This document shows positions 45,000 to 54,107 of a stretch of 64,000 nt of DNA, in pieces (within the stretch, counting starts at the first letter, position 1; each line of letters opens with the position of its first letter). The translations under genes were made by a program, and so were the position numbers. The notes under the pieces were generated by a model, which searched no databases, had not been told where the DNA came from, and saw nothing but the letters and a program-made list of their open reading frames with translations. Source of the DNA: Chitinophagaceae bacterium (lineage in GTDB: Bacteria > Bacteroidota > Bacteroidia > Chitinophagales > Chitinophagaceae); contig JADKJV010000013.1 of NCBI GenBank assembly GCA_016720825.1, positions 32,280 through 96,279 of the forward strand, in the 5' to 3' direction.

Positions 45000-46187
45000 T
45001 TAGCGTTTGATGATAGTTCCGGATTTCCTGTATTTGAAAATACCGGCATTAGCGTTGCCATATTTCCATACATCAGGGATATTAGGATCTGCGAAATACC
45101 ATGCTTTGATCAGCGCAATTTCACCGGGTTTCAAACCACCGTCACCGTAAGCCATATCACCTTGCTGGCTGGTTGCATATACACCAGTAAAGGGGTTAGC
45201 AACTAAAATAGTAGAGTCGATCCTGGAAACCATAGTGCTGGCTACATTCAGGTAGTTTCCTTTTACATAAAAAGATTTCAGCGTAACGGGGTCTATATAA
45301 ACCACACCTGAATTACTTCTTGGGCTTTTCGGATACATAGCATCCATGATGATATCATCATAATTTTGCAGCGGTCCGCGGGTGCTCAGTGCAGAAACCG
45401 GTGTACCGAAGATTTTATAAGGCCTGAAGCTGGCGAAAGCTACAGTGTCAGTATAGAATTTCTTCACACTGTCTTTGTAAGCATTCCATACTGAATTACG
45501 CAGCGTTACATTAGAAAGCTGGCAGTAAACAGTAATAGAACCGGTAGCAGGATTGATGTATGTATATTGAGTAGTATCAGCTGTAGTCAGCGGGCCTAAC
45601 AAACCTTTACGTGCCCATCCGCCTGTAGCTGTTGCCTGGTTGTGGCAGTTGGCTGAACCGCAACCATCATTAATGATGCGGATTGCAGCGGGCCTGAAGT
45701 CGGCCAGGTTGGGTCTCTCTTTGGCACCATTCAGGATCCAGTTATAAATAAGGCCTTTATCTGAAGTGCTCAGCTCATGGCTTGAGTTTACAGGAGGCAT
45801 TGCTTTGTCGAAATCATTTGTAGTGATGTAATCCCACAATTTACTTGCGCCGGGATTACCTGCACTTACGTATTTCATGATTTCTGTGTAACTGTCAAAC
45901 TTAGGTGCAATTGGTCCACCATGGCAGTTTGAAGTACCGCAGTATTCATGAATCACTGTTTTCACACCTCTTACCTTAATAATGTCATTCACATCAGGAG
46001 TGGCATCAGCAGGGGTAATCGTGTTGTTGTCATAAAAAGAAGCAAATACGGTAGAGTCAGCATTACCGGTAAAATTCCGGTTTAGGTTTTGGACAAGATC
46101 TCCAGTTTTTCTGCACTGGAACAAGGAGGAAGAAACAAAAACAACAGTAAGAAAGATGACTGCTGTTTTTAAGGATACTTTTTTCAT
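45000..46187 (-). CDS. Lipoprotein with two CX4CH haem-like motifs (cytochrome-c-like)
   Basis: 395 residues. The signal ends in SSSLFQCRKTG (Cys about 25), fitting a lipoprotein. Two haem-like motifs, YCGTSNCHGG and GCGSANCHNQ, both CX4CH, each lead a helical cytochrome-like stretch (FDKAMPPVNSSHELSTSDKG; LIYNWILNGA). Late sequence GGLKPGEIALIKAWYFADPN is the usual end of such domains. It heads a three-gene operon behind a -7 box on the minus strand. Haem attachment by CX4CH would need its own maturation; I see no haem lyase nearby. Confidence 0.78.
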   Translation of the reverse strand: MKKVSLKTAVIFLTVVFVSSSLFQCRKTGDLVQNLNRNFTGNADSTVFASFYDNNTITPADATPDVNDIIKVRGVKTVIHEYCGTSNCHGGPIAPKFDSYTEIMKYVSAGNPGASKLWDYITTNDFDKAMPPVNSSHELSTSDKGLIYNWILNGAKERPNLADFRPAAIRIINDGCGSANCHNQATATGGWARKGLLGPLTTADTTQYTYINPATGSITVYCQLSNVTLRNSVWNAYKDSVKKFYTDTVAFASFRPYKIFGTPVSALSTRGPLQNYDDIIMDAMYPKSPRSNSGVVYIDPVTLKSFYVKGNYLNVASTMVSRIDSTILVANPFTGVYATSQQGDMAYGDGGLKPGEIALIKAWYFADPNIPDVWKYGNANAGIFKYRKSGTIIKR

Positions 46188-46263
46188 ATAAAGTAGTTTA
46201 ACATGATGAAATGCAAGTGTGAAAGAGCTGATAAGAACTGTTTGATGAACGAATATTGCTCGT

Positions 46264-46271
46264 CAAAGGTA
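46264..46271 (-). promoter_or_regulatory. -7 promoter box of the CX4CH/DUF5777 operon
   Basis: TACCTTTG on the minus strand matches TAnnTTTG, about 77 bp before the start codon. The same box precedes SCO1. The facing plus-strand operon starts 197 bp away. Confidence 0.55.
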
Positions 46272-46467
46272 TCCGGGGGTGTTTGACACTTTCATGACAA
46301 GGAGCCTTTTAGTGCTTGACTTTAATCATAACACCAACTAAGTTATATCAAGTTTTGTAAATTGTGATAATAGTCAACCGCACTCTTGACCTAACTCATG
46401 TTACAGATACCAGTTGCAAAATAATTTGCGGCTGCCTTTTATCACCTGATACTTAATCAATTAATTT

Positions 46468-46689
46468 ATGGGCACTCCAAACAAAAAAAACCAATCACGC
46501 CGTGGTTTTCTTTCTTTATTAACGGGCGCGAACAAATCAGATTCTAAACCTGAAATGGTGAAGATGCTTACACCCGACGGCAAACTGGTGGAAGTGGAAA
46601 AATCCGTTTATGATCAAGCGGTAAAAAAACAAACATCCTCTAATAAAGAAATTTATGATTGGATGAAAAACCCCAGTAAAGACAAATAA
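46468..46689 (+). CDS. Tiny twin-arginine protein resembling the ferredoxin leader
   Basis: 73 residues. A twin-arginine stretch SRRGFLSLLTG is followed by MLTPDGKLVEVEKSVYDQ. The next gene starts with RRDFLKTAAV and contains LLSPEGEIVEVDSAYLN in the same relative place, so the two proteins share a leader unit while this one has no cluster-binding domain. There is no clear hydrophobic h-region, so export is uncertain. It opens the Fe-S/NrfD operon 28 bp before the ferredoxin gene. Assembly or targeting aid for the complex is a guess. Confidence 0.75.
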   Translation: MGTPNKKNQSRRGFLSLLTGANKSDSKPEMVKMLTPDGKLVEVEKSVYDQAVKKQTSSNKEIYDWMKNPSKDK

Positions 46690-46717
46690 TATTTTCCTCT
46701 TCATTTAACACCCAACA

Positions 46718-47686
46718 ATGAAACAAGAAGAAATAAATGACAAAGGCAGGCGGGATTTTTTAAAGACCGCTGCGGTAGCTGCAGTAGCTGCCACTGCCTG
46801 CGGAAGCCTGGCATGTTCATGCACTTCCAAAAAACCCACCACCGGTGAAAAAATAAAACTGCTTTCTCCCGAAGGTGAAATCGTAGAAGTGGATTCTGCT
46901 TACCTGAATCACCAGGAGCACATGGCCATTGTTTCCAAACTGGAAGCACGCCAGGGAATCGCTGGAAAAAAATTCGTGATGGTCGTTGACCTGTCACGCT
47001 GTAAAAACGCCCGTAAATGTATTACTGCCTGTCAGAAATGGCATTACCGTCCGGAAGAAACAGAATGGCTGACGGTAAAACTGCTTAAAGACAGTGAAAA
47101 AGGTGCGCCTTACTGGTTCCCCAAACAGTGTTTCCATTGCGATAATCCTCCTTGCGTGAAGGTTTGTCCGGTGGATGCCACATTTAAAAGACAAGACGGA
47201 CTGGTGCTGATTGACAATGAACGTTGCATCGGTTGTAAATTCTGTATGGCCGCTTGTCCTTATTCAACACGTGTATTCAACTGGAATGATCCTGTAATAC
47301 CTGCTGAAATAGAAGAACAGCAATATTCTGCTGAAACAGGAATCCCTGCAAAAGTGGGTACTGTTGAAAAATGTGACTTCTGTCCCGACCGTTCCCGCGA
47401 AGGCCTGCTTCCTCCTTGTGTAGATGCTTGTCCCAACGGTGTATTCTATTTCGGTGATGAAAATGAAGACACAGTTACCAACGGTGAAGAAACAATCAGC
47501 TTTACACAGTTGATTAAAGACCGTTCCGGTTACCGCTTCATGGAAGAACTCGGCACCAAACCACGTGTATATTACCTGCCGCCTAAAGACAGGCAATTCC
47601 CTGTGGAAAGAGGTTATGAAAACCTGCCCGATACTTTAAAAGCCAGGTTTAAAGACATCATGGAACCCGAGAAATCAAAATCCTGA
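46718..47686 (+). CDS. Twin-arginine exported ferredoxin-type Fe-S subunit (NrfC/PhsB-like)
   Basis: 322 residues. The Tat signal RRDFLKTAAVAAVAATAC ends among several cysteines (ACSCTS) that could form a lipoprotein site. Cluster motifs follow: CKNARKCITAC (one Cys of the usual CxxCxxCxxxC replaced by Ala), CFHCDNPPCVKVCP, CIGCKFCMAACP, and CDFCPDRSREGLLPPCVDAC. This is the electron-transfer subunit type that links an NrfD quinol subunit to a catalytic subunit. None is encoded nearby, so its partner may be the cytochromes or a remote protein. Confidence 0.9.
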   Translation: MKQEEINDKGRRDFLKTAAVAAVAATACGSLACSCTSKKPTTGEKIKLLSPEGEIVEVDSAYLNHQEHMAIVSKLEARQGIAGKKFVMVVDLSRCKNARKCITACQKWHYRPEETEWLTVKLLKDSEKGAPYWFPKQCFHCDNPPCVKVCPVDATFKRQDGLVLIDNERCIGCKFCMAACPYSTRVFNWNDPVIPAEIEEQQYSAETGIPAKVGTVEKCDFCPDRSREGLLPPCVDACPNGVFYFGDENEDTVTNGEETISFTQLIKDRSGYRFMEELGTKPRVYYLPPKDRQFPVERGYENLPDTLKARFKDIMEPEKSKS

Positions 47687-47729
47687 TGCATCACCGGCAT
47701 AAATTTTAAAAACTCTCTCAACTTATTAT

Positions 47730-49099
47730 ATGGAACTGACAACCTACCAACAGGAAGCGCTCGATCGCCAGAAACCAAGCCTGGAAAAGTTTGGTAAAAA
47801 AACCTGGGCCTGGACGATCTTTTATGTTTTATGGATCGTTGTGGGCGGATATGCGCTCTATCTGCAGATTTCCAAAGGTCACGGTGTAACCGGGATGCGT
47901 GATAATGTGGTTTGGGGCCTTTTCATTGTAAACTTTATCTTCTTTATCGGTCTCAGTTATGCAGGCGCGATCATCGCTGGTCTCCTGCACCTGTCAAAAG
48001 TACCCTGGGGCAAACCGATTATCAGGCTGGCACAGATGATGACTATCATCTCTGTAATTGTTGGTCCGATCTTCATCCTGCTTTGTGTTGGCCGCTTTGA
48101 CCGTATTTACCACTTGTTCCTGTATCCGAGACTTCAATCGCCGATGACATGGGACGTGCTGGCTATCATGACTTATTTCGTGGGCAGTATCCTGTTTCTC
48201 TATCTCGCATTGCTGAGAGACTTTGCTGTTTACCGCGATGCAAAACTCGGAATCCCGAAATGGAAACAGAAACTGTATGGTTTTTTCGCTAACGGATACC
48301 GTGGTACTGCCAGCCAGAAAAGACACCTGCTTTTATCAGAGAACCTGATGGCGATCATTATGATCCCGCTCTCTATTATCGTAAGCTCAATCCTTTCCTG
48401 GATTTTCGGTATGACACTCCGCCCGGGATGGCACAGCACGATCTTCGGTCCGTATTTCGTATTAGGTGCGCTTTATTCCGGTTGTGGTGTATTGATTTGC
48501 GCTATGTGGATGTACCGCCGCACACATAAACTGGAAAATTATTTCACTGAAAAACATTTCGTGTATCTCGGTTATGTGATGATGGTTCTCGCAGCCGGTT
48601 ACGGATACTTTACTTTCTCTGAATATTTCACCAGCTGGTTCGGATCAGAAAAATGGGATAATGAAGTAATCAATAAATTATTCAATCCGAAAGAATATGG
48701 CTGGTGGACACTTTCGCCAACTTCTTTGGCATCGTGGTCCCGATTATCGTTATTGCCATCCGTAAATTACGCAGGCCAAACCTGATTGCTGCCGTTGCAT
48801 TCATGATGGTGATTGCCCTCTGGGTAAAACGTTACCTGATTATTGTGCCTACGCTGGAATCCCCCGCATTACCCATGCAGGATACCCGTGCGGCTTACGT
48901 GAAATACTCAGCCACCTGGCCTGAGTGGGCTTTAACCTTTGCCGGTATCGCCACCTTCCTGCTGTTCTTCACACTGATATCAAGATTTGTTACCGTTGTT
49001 CCAGTATCAGGACTTGAAGAAGAAGCGCCTTATCACAAACACAATCACAGTTACCGTGTGCACAGTGTAGTTAACAAAGATGAAAATCAACCTGCTTAA
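47730..49099 (+). CDS. nrfD: NrfD/PsrC-type membrane quinol subunit (one-base frameshift)
   Basis: Adding one T at 48712-48714 reads YGWWTLFANFFGIVVP and gives 456 residues. About ten membrane helices are visible. Typical NrfD-family blocks include WGLFIVNFIFFIGLSYAGAI, the first transmembrane pair, and a later WHSTIFGPYFVLGALYSG. The C-terminal ~30 residues after the last helix are soluble (LEEEAPYHKHNHSYRVHS). The family oxidises or reduces quinones in the inner membrane without haem. It starts 43 bp after the ferredoxin gene, as in Psr/Nrf/ACIII-type modules. Confidence 0.88.
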
Positions 49100-49108
49100 A
49101 AATATTTT

Positions 49109-50074
49109 ATGAAACGAATGTCAATACAAAAAGTCAGCGCCGCTTATATACGCCAACTGGTTTGGATAGCCGGACTCTTTTTCCTGACGCTGTCACCCGC
49201 CGTTTTACAGGCCCAGACAGATACCGCACAGCAGGCGCCTGCGGCAGAAGAACCCGAGCTTCTTTCCCCGGGTCTTGACCTGATCGCTGTTCAGAAAATG
49301 GATAACACCATTGACCTGAAAGTGGCCATGAAAACAAAATACAACGGTACTTTTTACAAGCTGTATGCACTGAAAGTGGATTTCGTGCAGGTTACAGACA
49401 GTGCCGAAAACCCGCTGGGATCAGTCGTTACCAACCGCGATGGTAAATGCCTGCTCACTGTGGATGCTACCAAATTAAAAACAGATGCTGAAGGTAAAAT
49501 CCATTTCAAAGCCAGTTTTGCCGGTAAAAACGGTAAAAAAATCGGACTGGATGTAGCTGAAGGCGAAGTAACAATCACCCGTGGCCGGCTTGAAATAACC
49601 CCGGTTAAAGAAGATTCCCTGTTAACTGTTAAAGTGAAACTGATCAGCGTCGGAAACGGCGTGGATACTCCGGTAAAAGAAACCGTTGTCGGAATTTATG
49701 TAAAACGCAGTTTCAGCGCCCTGAAAATCGGGGAAGGAACTACGGATGAAAGCGGTGAAGCGGTTGTAGAGATTCCGCAGAACCTGCCCGGTGATGATAA
49801 AGGAAACATCATCCTGATGGCTAAACTGGATGAAAGTGAGCAGTTTGGAAATCTGGAAGCCAGTGTGGCCCAGCCCTGGGGAAGCAAAACTTCTTTTGTA
49901 ATCCAGGAAGCCCCGAGAGCACTGTGGAGTTCCCACCCTCCTATGTGGATGCTGATTACCTTTATCGTGCTGATGGTGGTGGTTTGGGGACACTATATTA
50001 TTATCGTGTACGAGATGTTCCGGCTTAAAAAAGAAGACCCCAAAGAGAAAGCCAGTAATGCAACTATTTCTTAA
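49109..50074 (+). CDS. Periplasmic beta-rich protein with C-terminal membrane anchor, unknown
   Basis: 321 residues: signal peptide (about 15-36, ending LQAQT), two or three beta-sandwich-like repeats (VTDSAENPLGSVVTNRDGKC; VGIYVKRSFSALKIGEGTTD, each with a 'D..G...V.I' pattern), then one membrane helix at about 282-305 and a short basic cytoplasmic tail. No family is recognised. Placed between the quinol subunit and the cytochrome, it may hold the periplasmic parts together. It starts 9 bp after the NrfD stop. Confidence 0.8.
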   Translation: MKRMSIQKVSAAYIRQLVWIAGLFFLTLSPAVLQAQTDTAQQAPAAEEPELLSPGLDLIAVQKMDNTIDLKVAMKTKYNGTFYKLYALKVDFVQVTDSAENPLGSVVTNRDGKCLLTVDATKLKTDAEGKIHFKASFAGKNGKKIGLDVAEGEVTITRGRLEITPVKEDSLLTVKVKLISVGNGVDTPVKETVVGIYVKRSFSALKIGEGTTDESGEAVVEIPQNLPGDDKGNIILMAKLDESEQFGNLEASVAQPWGSKTSFVIQEAPRALWSSHPPMWMLITFIVLMVVVWGHYIIIVYEMFRLKKEDPKEKASNATIS

Positions 50075-50109
50075 ATTTATTCATCATTAAATTGTAAAAA
50101 ACCGAAAAA

Positions 50110-50514
50110 ATGAAAAAAACAACACCGGCCCTGATACTTGGTTTTATGGCCTTTGGCTTATTTGCCTTCGTTCCCAAGAGCAGCATGCAGGAACCCTGGC
50201 CCGTTCCCGATGCTTATAAAAACAAAGTAAATCCCCTGAAAGGTGATGCAGCTTCTGTTACTAAAGGTAAAGACCTGTATGCCCAGCATTGCAAATCCTG
50301 CCATGGTACAAAAGGTAAAGGAGATGGACCGAAAGCTTCACAGCTTGATACAGATTGCGGCGATTTCACAAAAGCTGCATTCCAGTCAAAAACTGATGGC
50401 GCCCTGTTCTATTATACCTACACTGGTAGAAAAGACATGCCTTCTTACAAAACAAAAATTCCTGATGCCAATGATATTTGGGCAGTAGTTAACTACCTCA
50501 GGACAATGAAATAA
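50110..50514 (+). CDS. Monohaem cytochrome c
   Basis: 134 residues: signal peptide or anchor (about 4-21), haem site CKSCHGTKGKGDGP (Cys61, Cys64, His65), axial methionine probably Met110 in GRKDMPSYK, and the closing helix DIWAVVNYLRTMK. The fold is a class I cytochrome c. It ends the operon and could take electrons from the quinol-oxidising part to a terminal acceptor. No terminator is obvious downstream. Confidence 0.92.
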   Translation: MKKTTPALILGFMAFGLFAFVPKSSMQEPWPVPDAYKNKVNPLKGDAASVTKGKDLYAQHCKSCHGTKGKGDGPKASQLDTDCGDFTKAAFQSKTDGALFYYTYTGRKDMPSYKTKIPDANDIWAVVNYLRTMK

Positions 50515-50589
50515 TTGAATTTTATTTTACAGTAAAGGGATCAATTTTGGTTCCGTTTTTTTTCTGGGTAACTATAGCGCAAAGAACAC

Positions 50590-50707
50590 CAAATTCAAAT
50601 TCCAAACTACAAAAGGGATACCAATTTAGTTTATGTTGCAAAGTATATTCACCTTTGTGAACTTTGTGGTTTTGTATTTACAGGTTTGGAATTAGTTTTG
50701 AATTTGG
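50590..50707. repeat. AT-rich imperfect inverted repeat, distinct family
   Basis: CAAATTCAAATTCCAAAC on the left matches GTTTGGAATT...TTGAATTTGG on the right; a degenerate ACTTTGTGGTT lies inside. It resembles the CCACAAAG family in layout but not sequence, and abuts the MFS gene start region. Confidence 0.6.
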
Positions 50708-50737
50708 ATTTTGAACTGGGAATTTGACCTTCGTCAG

Positions 50738-51977
50738 ATGGAACAGAAGACCCCCACTCCCCGTAAAGCCGCCGTAAGCTTCATCTTTGTCGTGCTGCTT
50801 GTAGATGTCATGGGCTGGGGGCTCATTATACCAATGATGCCGAAACTGGTGGCGGGTTTGAAACACATTACCATTAATGAAGCCAGCAAGTACGGCGCCT
50901 GGCTGTTGTCGGCTTATGCTGTTACGCAGTTTTTATTCGCACCGATGATTGGCAACCTCAGCGACCGTTATGGCCGGCGGCCTATCCTGCTGATTTCATT
51001 ATTTGGTTTTGGTATTGATTACCTCTTTCTTGCCTTAGCACCTACTTATGGTTTATTATTCATTGGCCGCATCATTGCCGGGTTTACCGGCGCCAGTTTC
51101 ACTACGGCTGCGGCTTATATTGCTGATGTAAGCACGCCGGAAACAAGAGCCAAGAATTTTGGAATGATCGGGGCAGCATTCGGCATGGGTTTTATCCTCG
51201 GTCCATTGCTGGGCGGTTTGTTATCCGGACTTGGTGTCCGCGCTCCTTTTTATGCTGCTGCTGTTCTTTGTTTATTAAACTGGCTCTACGGATATTTTGT
51301 TTTACCCGAATCATTACCCGTATCCAACCGCCGTCCGTTTAAATGGAAAAATGCAAACCCGCTGGGTTCGTTAAGATTGTTACAGAAATACCCGGCTATC
51401 AGCGGACTGGCCTTCAGTTATTTCCTGATTTACCTCGGTGCACAGGCCGTGCAGGGCAACTGGAATTATTTCACCATTCACGTTTTCCAGTGGAGCGAAA
51501 AAATGGTTGGGATATCACTGGCCGTTGTTGGTGCATTGGTTGGATTGGTACAGGGCGGACTCACTGGCCGCATTAATCCAATACTTGGGAATGCAAAAAG
51601 TATTTACATCGGCCTGGCTTTATATGCGATCGGACTTGCACTGTTTGCCTTTGCCACACAGAGCTGGATGATGTTTGTATTTCTTGTGCCTTATTGTTTA
51701 GGGGGAATCGCGGGACCGGCGCTTTCATCTGTTTTGGCAGGACATGTTCCGCCTAATGAGCAGGGCGCTTTACAGGGTGCGCTTACCAGTTTGATGAGCT
51801 TGACTGTTATTATCGGTCCGCTGATCATGAATAACCTGTTTACATATTTCACCAGTCCGGCCGCTCCTATTTATTTCCCCGGTGTTTCGTTTTTACTCGC
51901 CGCGTTTTGCATGCTCGGTTCGCTGATCATTACCTGGTTTGTGCTGCAAAAGGAGAAAAAAAATGAGGTTGGTTTAG
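50738..51977 (+). CDS. MFS transporter of the TetA type (probable frameshift at the C-terminus)
   Basis: About 412 residues if one A is removed from the run 51956-51963, giving a stop at 51975-51977, five bp before the convergent ArsC-like stop. As given, the frame reads on for 55 unlikely residues antisense to that gene. Twelve membrane helices and the MFS motif A loop GNLSDRYGRRPILL are clear, as are motif C-like GAAFGMGFILGPLLGG and a second GLTGRINPILG loop. TetA-type exporters swap drugs for protons, but many family members carry other substrates. The start is the ATG of MEQKTPTPRKAAV. Confidence 0.9.
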
Positions 51978-51982
51978 CCACC

Positions 51983-52342
51983 TTAAAGCCGGTCAAGCAT
52001 TTGCTGAAGGGCGTCCTGGGTTTTCTTCTCGCTGCCGATAAAAATCTGTTTCCCGGCAATCACCACCGGTCTTTTCAGGAAAGTGTATTCGTCCAGGATG
52101 TACTGCCGGTAATCTTTTTCAGTCAGTTTCTTGTCTTTTAAGCCCCATTCCTTGTATTTCAGGGCCCTGCGGCTGAAAAGGGCCTCATAGCTGCCCGCCA
52201 GGGTTTTCATTTCGTCAATCTGGGCCGGGGTGATTTTTTCGGTCTTGATATCCTGGCCCGCAAAGCCTTTTTCCAGGATTTTGGTGCTTTTGATGATAAC
52301 CTGACAGGTGCTGCAGGTGGCGAGGTGGTAAATCTTATTCAT
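51983..52342 (-). CDS. ArsC/Spx-family thioredoxin-like protein
   Basis: 119 residues from the ATG at MNKIYHLATCSTC; a longer reading would overlap the divergent methyltransferase gene. The fold shows the CSTCQ redox site near the N-terminus, the helix ILEKGFAGQDIKTEKITPAQ, and the conserved LKRPVVIAGKQIFIG. The family mixes glutaredoxin-linked arsenate reductases and Spx-like regulators. The CxxC resembles Spx/MgsR rather than the single catalytic Cys of classical ArsC. No ars operon is adjacent. Confidence 0.88.
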   Translation of the reverse strand: MNKIYHLATCSTCQVIIKSTKILEKGFAGQDIKTEKITPAQIDEMKTLAGSYEALFSRRALKYKEWGLKDKKLTEKDYRQYILDEYTFLKRPVVIAGKQIFIGSEKKTQDALQQMLDRL

Positions 52343-52412
52343 AATCAATGATACAGGCGGTTCTGTCTTTGGTTCAGGGATCGGGTAAAATTGTTTTACT
52401 TTTGTGCCCGTT

Positions 52413-53140
52413 ATGAGCAAAGATGAAGTTTTTAAAGGCGAAATCGAGAAAGTCAGTGATTTCAAATTCGGCGCTAATGTCGCCAAGGTATTTGATGATA
52501 TGGTCAACCGTTCGGTTCCCTATTATGGGGAAATCCAGCGGATGATGGCCGAACTGGCTTCCAACCATGCCAAAGAAGGCACGGATGTATATGACCTCGG
52601 CTGTTCCACCGGCACTACGATGGTGGGCATGGACACGATGGTGGACCAGAATATCCGTTTTGTAGGTCTGGATGACTCCCAGGAAATGCTGGACAAATGC
52701 AAGAGCAAACTGCTTGAACTGGGTTTCTCCCGCAATTACGATTTGCGTTGTGCTGATCTTAACCAGGGTGCGAAAATCAGCAATGCGTCAGTCGTTGTAT
52801 TATGCCTCACGTTACAGTTTGTGCGTCCTATTTACCGCGAGCAGTTGCTGAAAGATATTTATGCCGGACTGAACCCGGGTGGTGTGCTGATTTTGGTGGA
52901 GAAGATCTGGCAGAAGACAGCCTGTTTAACCGTGATTTTATTGAATACTATTATAATTACAAACGCCGCAACCAATACAGCGAGATGGAAATTTCGCAGA
53001 AAAGGGAAGCGCTTGAAAACGTGCTGGTGCCCTATAAGCTGAGTGAGAATATCACCATGCTCCGCGACTGCGGCTTTGCGCACTGCGAAGTGTTTTTCAA
53101 GTGGTATAATTTCGCGGGGCTGATCGCCACAAAAAAATAA
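52413..53140 (+). CDS. cmoA: Carboxy-S-adenosyl-L-methionine synthase CmoA (one-base frameshift)
   Basis: Restoring a C at 52907 joins two frames into 242 residues, close to the usual ~247. The Rossmann site reads YDLGCSTGTTM, with GLDDSQEMLDKC and VVLCLTLQFV as later SAM-fold motifs. The C-terminal half keeps the CmoA signature YSEMEISQKREALENV; the Arg of QKR matches the residue thought to hold the carboxylate in E. coli CmoA. CmoA makes Cx-SAM from SAM and prephenate for CmoB-dependent tRNA U34 modification. No cmoB is adjacent; a methyltransferase gene follows 4 bp later. Confidence 0.9.
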
Positions 53141-53143
53141 TGC

Positions 53144-53866
53144 ATGGTAGCCATTGGCAATTTCTTTTTTAAGTACCGTAACTGGATCTTCATATTATTT
53201 TATGCAGCGCTGTTTATTCCCTCACCGGCGCTGTTCTGTTCCTGCCGTTTCGGTGAACATTATTATATATATCCGATTGCGTTGGGTTTGTTCACCACCT
53301 GTCTGGGACAATTGATCCGTGGTTTGACCATTGGTCTTGCATACATTGTAAGAGGCGGTAAAGAAGGCAAGCCTTATGCGGAAGGTCTGGTAACAGAAGG
53401 CATTTTCCGTCATTGCCGCAATCCTTTATATGTTGGTAATATCCTGATGCTGCTGGGTGTGGGCATCCTGGCCAATTCGCTGATTTATGTAGGCATCATG
53501 ATTCCTGTATTCTTATTCATTTACCAGGCCATTGTTTTAGCCGAAGAAAATTTCCTCCGTGGTAAATTCGGTCCCGGCTTTGATGAGTACTGCAAAAATG
53601 TGAATCGTTGGATTCCAAACCTGAAAGGTATCGGTGCTACTTTCAAAAGCATGGAGTTTAACTGGAAGCGCTGGATTTTAAAAGAACATACCACGCAGTT
53701 TATCTGGATATGTGGTATTACATTAATACTGCTGCTGAACTACCCGCACCTGACCAATTACAGTGAGTGTACGAGGAACTGGGCGCTGGGGATTATACTG
53801 GGAGTTTGGGTGCTTATTTATGCATTGATACGGGTTTTGAAGAAGACCGGAAGGTTTAAGGAGTAA
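53144..53866 (+). CDS. Isoprenylcysteine/phospholipid methyltransferase-like membrane protein
   Basis: 240 residues with five or six membrane segments. The ICMT/PEMT-type SAM site is visible: VTEGIFRHCRNPLYVGNILM, then a C-terminal EENFLRGKFGPGFDEYCKNV motif. Bacterial members methylate lipids or unknown small molecules in the membrane. It starts 4 bp after cmoA, so the two are surely co-expressed. Both use SAM-type cofactors, so a Cx-SAM-dependent carboxymethylation of a membrane substrate is a testable inference. Confidence 0.88.
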   Translation: MVAIGNFFFKYRNWIFILFYAALFIPSPALFCSCRFGEHYYIYPIALGLFTTCLGQLIRGLTIGLAYIVRGGKEGKPYAEGLVTEGIFRHCRNPLYVGNILMLLGVGILANSLIYVGIMIPVFLFIYQAIVLAEENFLRGKFGPGFDEYCKNVNRWIPNLKGIGATFKSMEFNWKRWILKEHTTQFIWICGITLILLLNYPHLTNYSECTRNWALGIILGVWVLIYALIRVLKKTGRFKE

Positions 53867-53875
53867 ATACATTTT

Positions 53876-53943
53876 ACCACTAAGGGCACAAAGGTTGACA
53901 CAAAGGCCACAAGGGATCTAACTTTGTGGCCTTTGTGGTTAAA
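53876..53943. repeat. CCACAAAG-type imperfect inverted repeat, copy 6
   Basis: Short form: CACAAAGGCCACAAGG and CTTTGTGGCCTTTGTGG pair across a few bases, with TACCACTAAGGGCAC on the left matched only partly. It sits directly after the methyltransferase stop. Confidence 0.75.
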
Positions 53944-54107
53944 GAACGCAAATCAGTTTATAGAACACATCAAAAATGCATGGTTTTTCAACTTATCACG
54001 CCAAATTATCCATTCTCCATTATCAATTATCCATTAAAATCTATTTTCCTTTCCCGTAAACCCTCCCCCCCATTATTTGTTATTTTTACACTTCAAACAG
54101 CCCATTT

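Noticed and set aside
51978..52141. C-terminal extension of the MFS transporter
   Set aside because: It lies antisense to the ArsC-like gene and disappears when one A of an eight-A run is removed.
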